Shown here: positions 27,536 through 36,643 of the stretch, piece after piece
Position numbering within the stretch: the first letter of the stretch is position 1
Layout: every line of letters begins with the position of its first letter
Assembly: GCA_019075865.1 (NCBI GenBank)
Contig: JAGXAN010000001.1
Location: 1-64,000 of the forward strand
DNA length: 64,000 nucleotides
Reading direction: 5' to 3'
Source: Hyphomicrobiales bacterium
Lineage (GTDB): Bacteria > Pseudomonadota > Alphaproteobacteria > Rhizobiales > Beijerinckiaceae
The notes under the pieces: model-generated
The model's database searches: none
What the model was told of the DNA's origin: nothing
What the model saw: the letters and a program-made list of their open reading frames with translations, nothing else
Position numbers and translations under genes: made by a program

Positions 27536-28417
27536 TTACGCCCTCTTGATGGTGGCGCGGCCAAACAGCCCCACCGGGCGCACCCACAAGGTCAGCACCG
27601 CAAGTCCAAAACCGACCGCATCTTTCAGGGAAGATCCGATATATCCGGCCGTCAGCGTTTCCAGAACGCCCAGCATCAATCCGGCAACCAAAGCCCCACG
27701 AATATTGCCAAGCCCGCCCATGATGACGACGGCAAAGCCCTTCAGCATCATCTGCTCGCCCATATAAGGCTCAATCGCATTGTAATTCATGCCGATCAGC
27801 ACCCCGGCGAGGCCGCCAATGCCGCCAGAAAGAAATGAGACGATGCGGGTGACGGCACCGGCATTGATGCCCGCAAGCTGCGCAGCGGTTCCGTTCTCGG
27901 CGAGGGCGCGAATGGCGAGCCCCATGCGTGTGCGCTGCGTCAGCCAGCCAAGGCCGGACACAATCACCACCATCGTCACCAGAATCAGCAATTGGCTGGT
28001 TTCAATGTGCAGGCCCAGCCAGTTGAAGCCGACATTGGTGAAAACCTTGGGCGGCAGCCGTCGGATATCGGTGCCAAAATAAGCCGACATCAGCGAATAG
28101 AGAAACAGGGTCGCGCCCAGAGTCACCATGAGCGAGGCGAGTTCTGGCGCTTTGGCGCGCCGCAGTGGCGTCAGCAAAAGCCCGTCCAGAATGACGGCAA
28201 TGCCGCCGGTGACAATGCCCGCAAGCAGCAGCGCCAGCATCATCGATATACCGAGGCCCTGCGTGAAATAAAGCGCCAGAAACGCGCCAGCCGAGAAATA
28301 GAACCCGTAGGTGAGATTGATCACCCCGAGCACCCCGAAAATCAGGGTGAATCCCAGCGCGAACAACGCATATACCGCGCCAAGAACGACGCCGTTCAAG
28401 AGTTGCTGGCCGAGCAT
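27536..28417 (-). CDS. livH: HAAT ABC permease LivH
   Basis: A 293-residue permease. Diagnostic features are NGVVLGAVYALFALGFTLIFG at the N-terminus in two helical turns, VINLTYGFYFSAGAFLALY, the RALAENGTAAQLAGIN cytoplasmic loop, and GGLGNIRGALVAGL near the C-terminus. It follows the binding-protein gene after a 55-bp gap that holds a perfect hairpin. Confidence 0.92.
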   Translation of the reverse strand: MLGQQLLNGVVLGAVYALFALGFTLIFGVLGVINLTYGFYFSAGAFLALYFTQGLGISMMLALLLAGIVTGGIAVILDGLLLTPLRRAKAPELASLMVTLGATLFLYSLMSAYFGTDIRRLPPKVFTNVGFNWLGLHIETSQLLILVTMVVIVSGLGWLTQRTRMGLAIRALAENGTAAQLAGINAGAVTRIVSFLSGGIGGLAGVLIGMNYNAIEPYMGEQMMLKGFAVVIMGGLGNIRGALVAGLMLGVLETLTAGYIGSSLKDAVGFGLAVLTLWVRPVGLFGRATIKRA

Positions 28418-28434
28418 GGTGCCTCAATCAATCG

Positions 28435-28455
28435 GCCCCGGCACGAGGCCGGGGC
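28435..28455 (-). terminator. intercistronic hairpin after HAAT binding-protein gene
   Basis: Perfect 8-bp arms GCCCCGGC (28435-28442) and GCCGGGGC (28448-28455) with a 5-base loop, 17 bases after the binding-protein stop and before livH. There is no T tract on the minus strand. It more likely protects the upstream message from 3' decay, or partly attenuates, than fully terminates. Confidence 0.6.
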
Positions 28456-28472
28456 ATTGCAAGCGAAAAAAG

Positions 28473-29630
28473 TTACTTCAGAGGCGCGAATTTGCCGTCT
28501 TCCATCTCCAGCACCACCACGCCGGAAGTGTCAGCCGGGTTGCGATCCGCGGTGAAAGCCGATGGCCCGAGCACGCCACTATATTTGACATTGACCAGCG
28601 CATCGCGAATTTTTTGTGGATCGGCAGCGCCTGCGGCGGTAATCGCCTTGGCCACGATGAACAAGGTGTCATAGGCCTGCGCCGCAAACTGGTCGGGCTC
28701 AGCATTGTATTTGGCCTTGTAGGCACCGACAAACTTGACGTTAGCGGCATCCTGCTTGCCGACGAACCACGGCGAGCCAACCAGCGTGCCATTGGCCGCA
28801 GCCCCGGCGATTTCACCGATTTTCGGCGAATTCAGGCCATTGCCACCAATGATGCGCACCTTGTCGGAGAAGCCAAGCGCCTTCTTTTCAAGCATAATGC
28901 CAGCGCCCGCCTGCACAAGGGCGGAAACCACGATTGCGTCGGGGTTCATCGCCTTGATTTTGGTGAGCTGCGCCGAAAAATCCGTATCCTTGCCGCCGAA
29001 GGTTTCGGTGGTCAGGGTTTCAATGCCAAGCTTGGTCAGCGCGGCCTTCATCACGTCATAGCCCGATTTGGTGAAAGCATCGTCATTGCCATACATGACC
29101 GCCACTTTCTTGACGCCGAGCTTGTCGCGCGCCGCCTTCAACGTCACGGGCACCACGTCCGATTCGGGCAGCGAGGTGCGGAATACGTAATTTCCAAGCG
29201 CCGTAATGCCATTGGCCGTGGTCGAGGTGCCAACAATTGGAATTTTCTGCGCATTGGCCACCGGCCCGGCGGCGAACATTTCGCCCGACAGCGTCGGGCC
29301 AAGAATCAGCGAAACCTTGTCCGCACCAATCAGTTTGCGAACCGCATTGACGGCCTGGTCCTTGTTACCAGCTGAATCTTCGTAATGGATCGCCAAAGGC
29401 GCACCCAGCACACCTCCAGCCGCATTGATTTCGCTCAAGGCCAAATCAAAACCACTCTTGATCGAGACGCCATATTTGGCGTTGGGTCCGCTGAGAACCT
29501 CAATCGCGCCCAGTTGCACGCTCGTCTTGGCCTGCGCCATGGCGTAAGGCGCGCCAGCCATTCCGGTTGCCAGCACCGATGCCGCCAAAGCGCCGGCACG
29601 CAAGCCTCTTTTCAATTGTACGAATTTCAT
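28473..29630 (-). CDS. HAAT ABC substrate-binding protein
   Basis: A 385-residue periplasmic type I binding protein of the LivK/HAAT family. A Sec signal peptide ends near ATGMAGAPYAMAQ. The family features are IEVLSGPNAKYGVSIKSGFD, DSAGNKDQAVNAVRKLIGAD and GPTLSGEMFAAGPVANAQKI. The substrate is not predictable from sequence; relatives bind branched-chain amino acids, amides or aromatic acids. It lies 76 bp after a GMC oxidoreductase on the same strand, so it may be part of the same large array or have its own promoter. Confidence 0.88.
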   Translation of the reverse strand: MKFVQLKRGLRAGALAASVLATGMAGAPYAMAQAKTSVQLGAIEVLSGPNAKYGVSIKSGFDLALSEINAAGGVLGAPLAIHYEDSAGNKDQAVNAVRKLIGADKVSLILGPTLSGEMFAAGPVANAQKIPIVGTSTTANGITALGNYVFRTSLPESDVVPVTLKAARDKLGVKKVAVMYGNDDAFTKSGYDVMKAALTKLGIETLTTETFGGKDTDFSAQLTKIKAMNPDAIVVSALVQAGAGIMLEKKALGFSDKVRIIGGNGLNSPKIGEIAGAAANGTLVGSPWFVGKQDAANVKFVGAYKAKYNAEPDQFAAQAYDTLFIVAKAITAAGAADPQKIRDALVNVKYSGVLGPSAFTADRNPADTSGVVVLEMEDGKFAPLK

Positions 29631-29693
29631 GATTTAGCCTCCCATAATTGTGAGGGTGGAAAATAAACGGGTGGGGGATCAAGTCAAGCGGCG

Positions 29694-29709
29694 TGACGTG
29701 TACGCGTCA
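29694..29709. promoter_or_regulatory. 16-bp near-palindrome upstream of HAAT binding-protein gene
   Basis: TGACGTGTACGCGTCA matches its reverse complement at 14 of 16 positions. It sits 64 bases upstream of the binding-protein start and covers the stop codon of the preceding oxidoreductase. It is operator-like in size and symmetry, but no cognate regulator is identified. Confidence 0.3.
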
Positions 29710-31326
29710 ATTGGGCAGGTTGACGGATGGCAACGGCGGCAGGCCCCGGATGAGATCGGCCCCCTTCTCACCAATCATCACGGTCGGCGCATTGGTATTG
29801 CACGATGTCAGCCTTGGCATGATCGAGGCATCGCAAATGCGCAAACCCTCAAGACCGCGCAATTTCAGGGTGCCCGGTTCAACCACCGCCATATCATCAT
29901 GGCCCATGCGGCAGGTGCCGGCCGGGTGATGATCGGTCTTGGCCGTATGGCAGGCATAGGCAATCAGGTCCTCGTCGGATAATTTATCAAGGTTGGGCAT
30001 GCGTTGCGCCAGCAGAAACGGCTTGAATGCGTCCTGGTTCAATATCTCCATGGCCATCCGCAACCCTTTGAGCGAAATTTCGCGGTCATAGGGATCGGCC
30101 CAGTAATTGGGATCAATCAGGGGGGCATCGGCTGGATTGGCGCTTTTGAGCGTGACCGAACCGCGTGACCGGGGCCGAAGGAAAGCCGAATTGATGGTGA
30201 CGCCCGGATTTTTCAGCCGGTCAACCCCTGCCTCAATTCCCGATCCAAGCCCCAGATGAAACTGGATATCGGGTGAGCGTGCGCTTGGGTCGGCGGTGGC
30301 AAAGCCGCCGGTCTCGAACAGGCTGGAAGCCACCGGCCCTTTCTGGAACAGAATATATTGCAACCCAGCCCAGAGGGTGCGGTGCGGCCGCGCGACGCGA
30401 TCATAAGTATGATCGCCGCTGCATTCGCCGATGGTGTAAAGATCGAGGTGGTCCTGCAGGTTTTTGCCAACGCCTGGCAGGTGATGCACGCTGGCAATAC
30501 CCAGCGCGCGCAATTCATCGGCGGGGCCAATGCCGGAGAGTTGCAGCAGGCGCGGCGTGCCGATCGCCCCTGAACTGATGATGATGTCGCGATCCGCCCG
30601 CAAGGTCTCGTTGCCGGTGGCACCATGGCTGCGCACCACAATGCCTGTCGCACGGCCATTTTCCACGAGCACCTGCAAGCATTGTGTCTGCGTGCGCACC
30701 GTCAGGTTGCGCCGGTTGCGGATCGTGTCGATATAGGCTTTTGAGGCGGAGGATCGCCGCGCATTGCGAATGGTCACCTGATAGAGGCCGACCCCCTCCT
30801 GCGACGCGCCATTGAAGTCCGGATTATAGGGCATACCGGCCTGCTGGCCCGCCTTGATGAAGGCATAATCGATTGGCACCGGATTGATCGGATCGCGAAC
30901 CCCGATCGGCCCGCCTATGCCATGATAGGCATTGGCCATTTTTTGATTATCCTCGGCGCGCTTGAAATAGCTCAGGACATCGGCATATCCCCAGCCGCTG
31001 CAATGTTCTTCAAACGCCCAGGCGTCATAATCGGCGCGGTTGCCGCGCGTGTAAATTTGCGCATTGATGGAAGAGCCACCGCCCATCACCTTGGCCTGCG
31101 TGTACCAGAACACACGGTCTTTCATGTGCTTTTGCGGCACGGTTGACCAGCCCCAACTGGCAATCCCCTTGGTCATTTTCGCGAATCCAGCCGGCATAGC
31201 CAGCAAAGGATGCCAATCCCTGCCGCCAGCCTCGATCAGCAGCACCTTGACTTGCGGGTCTTCGGTCAGCCGGTGTGCCAGCACACAACCGGCGGGGCCA
31301 GCACCGGCGATAATATAATCATACAT
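29707..31326 (-). CDS. GMC-family FAD oxidoreductase (choline dehydrogenase-like)
   Basis: A 539-residue flavoprotein of the glucose-methanol-choline family. The FAD Rossmann motif GAGPAG is at residues 8-13. KVMGGGSSINAQIY (FAD contact), SSGAIGTPRLLQLSGIGP and the catalytic His in HHPAGTCRMG follow, then NTNAPTVMIGEKGADLI at the end. It should oxidise a primary or secondary alcohol; related enzymes act on choline, aliphatic or aryl-alkyl alcohols. The true start is the ATG at 31326 (MYDYIIAGAG), 55 codons inside the open frame. The SDR gene ends 7 bp upstream, so the two are co-transcribed. Confidence 0.9.
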   Translation of the reverse strand: MYDYIIAGAGPAGCVLAHRLTEDPQVKVLLIEAGGRDWHPLLAMPAGFAKMTKGIASWGWSTVPQKHMKDRVFWYTQAKVMGGGSSINAQIYTRGNRADYDAWAFEEHCSGWGYADVLSYFKRAEDNQKMANAYHGIGGPIGVRDPINPVPIDYAFIKAGQQAGMPYNPDFNGASQEGVGLYQVTIRNARRSSASKAYIDTIRNRRNLTVRTQTQCLQVLVENGRATGIVVRSHGATGNETLRADRDIIISSGAIGTPRLLQLSGIGPADELRALGIASVHHLPGVGKNLQDHLDLYTIGECSGDHTYDRVARPHRTLWAGLQYILFQKGPVASSLFETGGFATADPSARSPDIQFHLGLGSGIEAGVDRLKNPGVTINSAFLRPRSRGSVTLKSANPADAPLIDPNYWADPYDREISLKGLRMAMEILNQDAFKPFLLAQRMPNLDKLSDEDLIAYACHTAKTDHHPAGTCRMGHDDMAVVEPGTLKLRGLEGLRICDASIMPRLTSCNTNAPTVMIGEKGADLIRGLPPLPSVNLPN

Positions 31327-31333
31327 GAAGCAC

Positions 31334-32098
31334 CTAAAGTTTTTGGATCGAAAGCCCGCCGCCCGCCTGAATGATCGAGCCGGTGGCAAACTGGAATGCC
31401 CCCGAAGCCAGGCCCGCCACGCACAGCGCCGTATCCTCCGGCGTGCCCCAGCGCCGCATCGGCACCAGCCCTTCGGCGATCTGCAGGTCATATTTGCCGG
31501 AAACCCCGGCGGTCATGTCGGTTTTGATGATGCCAGGCCGCACTTCAAACACGGCAATGTTTTCCGGGGCCAGTCGCAATGCCAAGGCTTTGGCAAACAT
31601 CGAAAGTCCAGCCTTGGACATGCAATATTCCGCCCGCTCGGGCGAAACCACATCCGCTGAAACCGAGGTGATGAGAATGAACGAGCGCGGCGCTTCCGAC
31701 CGGACCTTGACCATGCGCCGGGCTGCGGATTGGCACAGAAAAACCGCACCGCGCAAGTTCACATTCATCACCAGATCGTAATTTTCCGGCAACAGGTCGA
31801 GCAGGTCACCGCGCGCCGGTGAGCCAATCCCGGCGCTATTGACCACGACGTCAAGACGCCCGTAATGCTGGTAAATCCGGGCAATCAGGCCATCATGGGC
31901 GTCAATGTCCGTGCTGTTATGCGCGATGAAAACCGCGCGCGCGCCAAGCGACTGGCACGCCTCGACCATGCTGTCGGCCGATGCGTCAACCTCAAGGTCG
32001 GTGAGGACGAGATTATGCCCCTGGCGCGCCAGTTCGAGGGCAATGGCCGCGCCAATGCCGCGCCGTGCGCCAGTGACGAGGGCAACCGGACGCGTCAC
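31334..32098 (-). CDS. short-chain dehydrogenase/reductase
   Basis: A 254-residue classical SDR. The cofactor motif TGARRGIG is near the N-terminus, with VNSAG (NNAG-like), the catalytic Ser in ITSVSADVV, and Tyr-X3-Lys in YCMSK. The Asp after beta-2 (LTDLE) favours NAD. It probably oxidises a hydroxyl group in the pathway served by its neighbours. It overlaps the upstream GMC gene by 4 bp and precedes the second GMC gene by 7 bp, so it is translationally coupled between two flavin oxidoreductases. Confidence 0.88.
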   Translation of the reverse strand: MTRPVALVTGARRGIGAAIALELARQGHNLVLTDLEVDASADSMVEACQSLGARAVFIAHNSTDIDAHDGLIARIYQHYGRLDVVVNSAGIGSPARGDLLDLLPENYDLVMNVNLRGAVFLCQSAARRMVKVRSEAPRSFILITSVSADVVSPERAEYCMSKAGLSMFAKALALRLAPENIAVFEVRPGIIKTDMTAGVSGKYDLQIAEGLVPMRRWGTPEDTALCVAGLASGAFQFATGSIIQAGGGLSIQKL

Positions 32099-33582
32099 GG
32101 TTGCTTCTCCATTATATGCGCGGCAACCCGCAAAGCCTGTGCAGCAATGGTCAGCGCCGGATTGACGGCGGCCGAGGTGGGCAGGAACGAGGCATCCACA
32201 ACGAAAAGGTTGGGGTGATCATAGGCGCGGCAGAACGTGTCGAGCGGCGCAAATGCCGGATCATTGCCCATGCGCACCGTGCCGCATTGATGCGAGGGGG
32301 TGCGCCGGTCAAAAGCCCGGGCCAGCACAATCGGATATCCCGCCGCGCGCAAACGCTCGCGCAGCATTTCCACCAGCTTCAGATGCGGCGCCCAATTGCT
32401 GCGCTTCCAGTCGAGACGGATGCCCGCCCCGTCCAGGGTGACCCGGCTCTCGGGGTTGGGCAAGTCCTCGCTCATGGCATACCAGTCGACCGCATGGCGC
32501 GAGACCCAATCGGTTGCAAAGGCTGGCACATATTTGAGATTGGCCTTCAAAATCGCGCCGCTGATGCGCCCCAGCAACTGGATATTGCCAAGCGGCGGCC
32601 CGCCCGCCCCATCATCGAGATAGAAATCATTCATTCCCAGCGTCTTTTGATAGACGCTGTCATTGACCACGCGCGGGTCAAGCGCCAGCACAGCCGAGGA
32701 ATTGTGGTTCATGAAATTGCGGCCGACCATGTCGCTGCGGTTGGCAATGCCTTTCCCGGAGGAGCGCAGCAGCAGCGCCGCCGAATTCACCGCGCCCGCC
32801 GCCAGCACGATGATGCCGGCCTTCATGACATGGGTTTCGCCGCCAAGCTGGTATTCAACGCCTTCGATCGTCCGGCCATCCGGCGCGGTCAACAGGCGGG
32901 TGACCAGCGCACCACTTTGCAGCGTCACATTGGCATGGCTCAGCGCGCTCGCCAGGCCGCAGGTCTCGGCGTCCATCTTGCCGCTGCGTGTATCGGGAAA
33001 GGCATCCCATGGCGTTGCCGCGCGCTTCATCCAGGCGTCAATATCCACGCCAAGCGGCAAGGAAGCCGGATGCAGGCCAACGCCTTGCATCCGCGTCCGC
33101 ACGCGGGCAATCGCCGGTTCATCGGCAATGGCCGGGTGCGGATAGGCGGTCGAATGATAGGGCTCGGTCGGGTCATCACCCAGCGCGCCACGCACCTGAT
33201 AAAGCGCCTCGGCGCGGGTATACCATGGCTCAAGCTCATCATAAGCAATCGGCCAGCCCGGCGTCACGCCCTCGGCGTGCTGAATGGGCGAGAAATCCTG
33301 CGCCCGATAGCGCACCAGCACCGCACCGTAAAACTTGGTGTTGCCACCGATGTAATAATAATTGCCTGGATTGAAGGCATTGCCATCGCCATCCGTCCAC
33401 GTCTCGCTCGGCCGGTAATAGCCGCGCTGAAATATGGCGCGGGCATCGCGGGCCTCGGGCGTGTCGGGCAATTGCTGGCCGCGCTCCAATATAACAATGC
33501 GCGCACCGCTGGCGGCCAAACCGGCCGCAAGCGTCGCCCCGCCCATGCCTGACCCAACAATGATGATATCGGGGCTGGTCAT
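32095..33582 (-). CDS. GMC-family oxidoreductase, short form
   Basis: A 495-residue GMC enzyme clearly different from its neighbour at 29707. FAD motif GSGMGGATLAAGLAASGA, GGNTKFYGAVLVRYR, and C-terminal SHQCGTVRMGNDP with the presumed catalytic His, followed by AAVNPALTIAAQALR carrying the conserved Asn. This short type resembles bacterial sugar/glycoside dehydrogenases more than choline dehydrogenase; that assignment is inferred. It starts within the stop of the sugar-importer ATPase gene (4-bp overlap), tying it to the transporter. Confidence 0.85.
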   Translation of the reverse strand: MTSPDIIIVGSGMGGATLAAGLAASGARIVILERGQQLPDTPEARDARAIFQRGYYRPSETWTDGDGNAFNPGNYYYIGGNTKFYGAVLVRYRAQDFSPIQHAEGVTPGWPIAYDELEPWYTRAEALYQVRGALGDDPTEPYHSTAYPHPAIADEPAIARVRTRMQGVGLHPASLPLGVDIDAWMKRAATPWDAFPDTRSGKMDAETCGLASALSHANVTLQSGALVTRLLTAPDGRTIEGVEYQLGGETHVMKAGIIVLAAGAVNSAALLLRSSGKGIANRSDMVGRNFMNHNSSAVLALDPRVVNDSVYQKTLGMNDFYLDDGAGGPPLGNIQLLGRISGAILKANLKYVPAFATDWVSRHAVDWYAMSEDLPNPESRVTLDGAGIRLDWKRSNWAPHLKLVEMLRERLRAAGYPIVLARAFDRRTPSHQCGTVRMGNDPAFAPLDTFCRAYDHPNLFVVDASFLPTSAAVNPALTIAAQALRVAAHIMEKQP

Positions 33583-34697
33583 GCCCCGATTCGCTGCGTC
33601 GTTTCCGGATTGAACAGCACCGCCTTGTCGAGATTGAAGGCAAAGGTCTGGTTCTGGCCGCGATGCACATTGACATCAGCGCGCATGCGGGCGGTCACTT
33701 CCCGGCCCGCCAGCGAGGTGACGACATAAGTGTCAGAGCCGGCCGGCTCGACAATATCGACGAGGCCGTCGAAGGTCGCGATATTCTTGGCGTTGCGGTC
33801 GGTGCCTTCAAGATCATTGACCGCCTCTGGCCGAATGCCGAAAATGACTTTCGCGCCATTGGCAAGCTGGCTGACATCGGCACTGGTGGGCACCGGAAAC
33901 CGCAATGGCTCGCTGCCCGGATGCACAATCACCACTTGTGCGGCGCCATTGCTCTTGTCGACGGTCCCATCCAGCAGGTTCATGGACGGTGAACCCATGA
34001 AATCGGCGACGAACAGATTGGCCGGGCTGTTATAGACCTCGTAAGGCGTACCCACCTGCTGCAATTCGCCGTCTTTGAGCACAGCAATCCGCGTAGCCAG
34101 CGTCATCGCCTCGATCTGGTCATGGGTCACATAGACGATGGTGGTGCCGGTGCGCTGATGCAGCCGTTTGATTTCAACGCGCATATCGACCCGCAATTTG
34201 GCGTCGAGGTTGGACAATGGCTCGTCAAACAGAAATACCCTGGGCTGGCGAACCAGCGCCCGCCCCATGGCGACGCGCTGACGTTGCCCCCCCGACAACT
34301 GGCTGGGCCGACGCCCGAGCAGCGGCACGATTTGCAGGGTCTTGGCGACTTCCGCCACCGCCTTGTCGCGCTCGTCCTTCGGCACGCCACGCATTTCCAT
34401 GCCAAAGGCAATGTTTTCCGCCACGCTCATGTTGGGATAGAGCGCGTAGGACTGGAAAACCATCGCAATGTCGCGCTTGGAAGGGTGCAGATCATTGATT
34501 TGCTGGCCCTCGACGCTGATTGTGCCCGAAGAAATCGATTCGAGGCCGGCGATCGTATTGAGCAGGGTGGACTTGCCGCAACCGGACGGCCCGACCAGCA
34601 CCAGAAAACCGCCCTTGTCGAGGGTAATATCAATGCCCTTGAGAACATCGACATTGCCAAAGCGTTTGCGCAGGGCACTTATTTCGAGAAAAGCCAT
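33579..34697 (-). CDS. CUT1 sugar ABC importer ATPase (UgpC/MalK-like)
   Basis: A 372-residue ATPase. Walker A GPSGCGKST, signature LSGGQRQRVAMGRALVR and Walker B VFLFDEPLSNLDAKLR are followed by the long C-terminal OB/regulatory (TOBE) domain typical of MalK/UgpC/MsmK, with FGIRPEAVNDLE. It energises uptake through the two permeases directly upstream (3-bp gap). It overlaps the following GMC gene by 4 bp. Confidence 0.93.
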   Translation of the reverse strand: MAFLEISALRKRFGNVDVLKGIDITLDKGGFLVLVGPSGCGKSTLLNTIAGLESISSGTISVEGQQINDLHPSKRDIAMVFQSYALYPNMSVAENIAFGMEMRGVPKDERDKAVAEVAKTLQIVPLLGRRPSQLSGGQRQRVAMGRALVRQPRVFLFDEPLSNLDAKLRVDMRVEIKRLHQRTGTTIVYVTHDQIEAMTLATRIAVLKDGELQQVGTPYEVYNSPANLFVADFMGSPSMNLLDGTVDKSNGAAQVVIVHPGSEPLRFPVPTSADVSQLANGAKVIFGIRPEAVNDLEGTDRNAKNIATFDGLVDIVEPAGSDTYVVTSLAGREVTARMRADVNVHRGQNQTFAFNLDKAVLFNPETTQRIGA

Positions 34698-34700
34698 GGT

Positions 34701-35645
34701 TTATCCTTTCACCGCGCCAGCCATCAGGCCGCGCACAAAATACCGCCCCGCAACGATGTAAACGAACAGGGTTGGCGCGGCCGCGATGATCGCCGCCGCC
34801 ATATTGACGTTATATTCAATGACGCCCGTGGACGTATTGACGACATTGTTGAGCGCAACCGTCATCGGCGCATTGTCACCCGCCGCAAAGGTGGAGCCGA
34901 ACAGAAAGTCGTTCCAGATATTGGTGAACTGGTAAATCACCGTCACAATGAAAATCGGCGCGGAATTGGGCAACAGAATACGCCGGAAAATCTGGAAGAA
35001 GCTCGCCCCGTCAATTTGCGCCGCCTTGATCAACTCGGTGGGGAAAGCCGCGTAGTAATTGCGGAAGAACAGGGTGGTAAACCCAAGACCGTAAACCACA
35101 TGCACCAGCACCAGATTGGCGGTGGCATTGCCAAATCCGAACGAATATCCGGTCATATCCTTCAGGTTCATGCCAATATAGCCGAGTTTGCCAAGAATCA
35201 CCGCCATCGGGATCAGCACCGACTGGTAGGGAATGAAGCAGGCAAACAGCATCAGACCAAACACCATCCGGTGTCCGGCAAACCGCCATTTGGTGAGCAC
35301 ATAACCGTTGAGCGCGCCCAGCATCGTCGAGATAAACACCGCCGGAACGACCATCTTGATCGAGTTCCAGAAATATCCCTTGATCCCGGCGCAGGTCAGC
35401 CCGACGCAAGTCGTGCCCCAGGCCTTGGCCCAAGCCTCGAAAGTGAGATCATGCGGCAGTGCAAACATATTGCCGCCAGTGATTTCGGACATCGGCTTCA
35501 GCGATGTCATCACCATCACCACGAGCGGCATCAGGTAAAGCACAGCGAAAATCAGCAAAAGCCCATAAATCACGACGCGGCTGCGCCATGGCGAACGTCG
35601 ACGCGCCGGCATAGGCGCGGCATTGGCTGGATTGAGGGCGCTCAT
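34701..35645 (-). CDS. CUT1 sugar ABC permease (MalG/UgpE-like)
   Basis: A 314-residue inner-membrane permease with six predicted transmembrane helices. The EAA loop ELIKAAQIDGASFFQIFRRI, which docks on the ATPase, is present, as is FTNIWNDFLF near the C-terminus. The N-terminus is cytoplasmic and Arg/Pro-rich. It overlaps the MalF-like gene by 4 bp. Confidence 0.92.
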   Translation of the reverse strand: MSALNPANAAPMPARRRSPWRSRVVIYGLLLIFAVLYLMPLVVMVMTSLKPMSEITGGNMFALPHDLTFEAWAKAWGTTCVGLTCAGIKGYFWNSIKMVVPAVFISTMLGALNGYVLTKWRFAGHRMVFGLMLFACFIPYQSVLIPMAVILGKLGYIGMNLKDMTGYSFGFGNATANLVLVHVVYGLGFTTLFFRNYYAAFPTELIKAAQIDGASFFQIFRRILLPNSAPIFIVTVIYQFTNIWNDFLFGSTFAAGDNAPMTVALNNVVNTSTGVIEYNVNMAAAIIAAAPTLFVYIVAGRYFVRGLMAGAVKG

Positions 35646-36586
35646 CGGCTCTTCTCCCGCAGTTCCGAGTAGAGATAGGGCACCATCACGGCAGCAATGG
35701 TCATCATCATCATGATCGCACTCGCGGAGCCGACGGCCATCTGGTCGCGGGTGAAAGTGTAGGAATACATGAAAGTTGACGGCAATTCGGCCGCGCCGCC
35801 TGGGTTGTTGCCGGTGACCGACAGCACCAGATCATAAGACTTCAGCGCCATATTGATCAGAATGATCATGGCCGACAGGAACACCGGCCGCAGCATCGGG
35901 ATGATGATGCGGCGGTAGGTCTGGAAAGTGGACGCGCCATCGATTTGCGCGGCTTTCAGAATTTCGCCGTCAATACCGCGCAGCCCGGCCAGGAACAGGG
36001 CCATGACGAAACCGGCGCTGCCCCAGATCGCGGCAATCGCCACGCAATAGATCATCATCCGCGGATTGACGACCCAGTCAAAATGGAAACTGGTCCAGCC
36101 CAGGTCATGCATTGCCTTTTCGAGCCCGATGCGCGGGTTGAGGAAAAGCTTCCATGCGGTGCCGGTGACGATGAACGACAGGGCGAGCGGATAGAGATAG
36201 ATGGGCCGCAGAACACCTTCGCCACGAATTTTCTGGTCGAGCAAAATGGCCAGCCCCAGCCCGATGATAAGGCAGCACACCACATAAAGCCCGCCGAACA
36301 AGCCCATATTGACAATGGCCGTGTACCAGTTCGAGGGCGGATCTGTCTCAAAGGTCCAGGTCCACAATTTCAGATAATTGCCCCAGCCGATGAAATTGAA
36401 GTTTGAAAAGGCCTTGGAATTGGTCAGCGACAGCAGGAATGTCCAGCCGATAAATCCATAGACAAAAACCAGAATCAGCAGGAATGACGGCGCCAGCACC
36501 AATTTTGGCAAGGCATCCTGTAATCGCTGGCGCAGGGTGACACGCGCGCGCATCGGCGCCGCTGCGGGTACGGCTGTGGCGGTCAT
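35642..36586 (-). CDS. CUT1 sugar ABC permease (MalF/UgpA-like)
   Basis: A 314-residue permease with six predicted helices and the EAA loop EILKAAQIDGASTFQTYRRI. PSFLLILVFVYGFIGWTF forms the first helix. It lacks the extra P2 periplasmic domain of MalF, as is normal for UgpA-type subunits. It follows the binding-protein gene after a 57-bp gap with a strong hairpin. Confidence 0.92.
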   Translation of the reverse strand: MTATAVPAAAPMRARVTLRQRLQDALPKLVLAPSFLLILVFVYGFIGWTFLLSLTNSKAFSNFNFIGWGNYLKLWTWTFETDPPSNWYTAIVNMGLFGGLYVVCCLIIGLGLAILLDQKIRGEGVLRPIYLYPLALSFIVTGTAWKLFLNPRIGLEKAMHDLGWTSFHFDWVVNPRMMIYCVAIAAIWGSAGFVMALFLAGLRGIDGEILKAAQIDGASTFQTYRRIIIPMLRPVFLSAMIILINMALKSYDLVLSVTGNNPGGAAELPSTFMYSYTFTRDQMAVGSASAIMMMMTIAAVMVPYLYSELREKSR

Positions 36587-36608
36587 TATATTCCTCCCTG
36601 TTATACAA

Positions 36609-36636
36609 GACCCTCCCCCGCCAACGGGGGAGGGTC
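36609..36636 (-). terminator. intercistronic hairpin after sugar-binding-protein gene
   Basis: Perfect 12-bp arms GACCCTCCCCCG (36609-36620) and CGGGGGAGGGTC (36625-36636) with a 4-base loop, seven bases after the binding-protein stop. The minus-strand downstream flank is not a T tract. The likely role is to block 3' decay or attenuate, so that binding protein exceeds permease, as known for malE-malF type gaps. Confidence 0.7.
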
Positions 36637-36643
36637 CAGTTTC

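Noticed and set aside
32101-33552. A 483-codon plus-strand open frame over the short GMC gene
   Set aside because: Antisense shadow; the GMC protein on the minus strand has all family motifs.
34122-35672. A 516-codon plus-strand open frame over the sugar permeases
   Set aside because: Antisense shadow of the GC-rich permease and ATPase genes; His/Gln/Arg-rich composition with no domain. The minus-strand products are clear family members.
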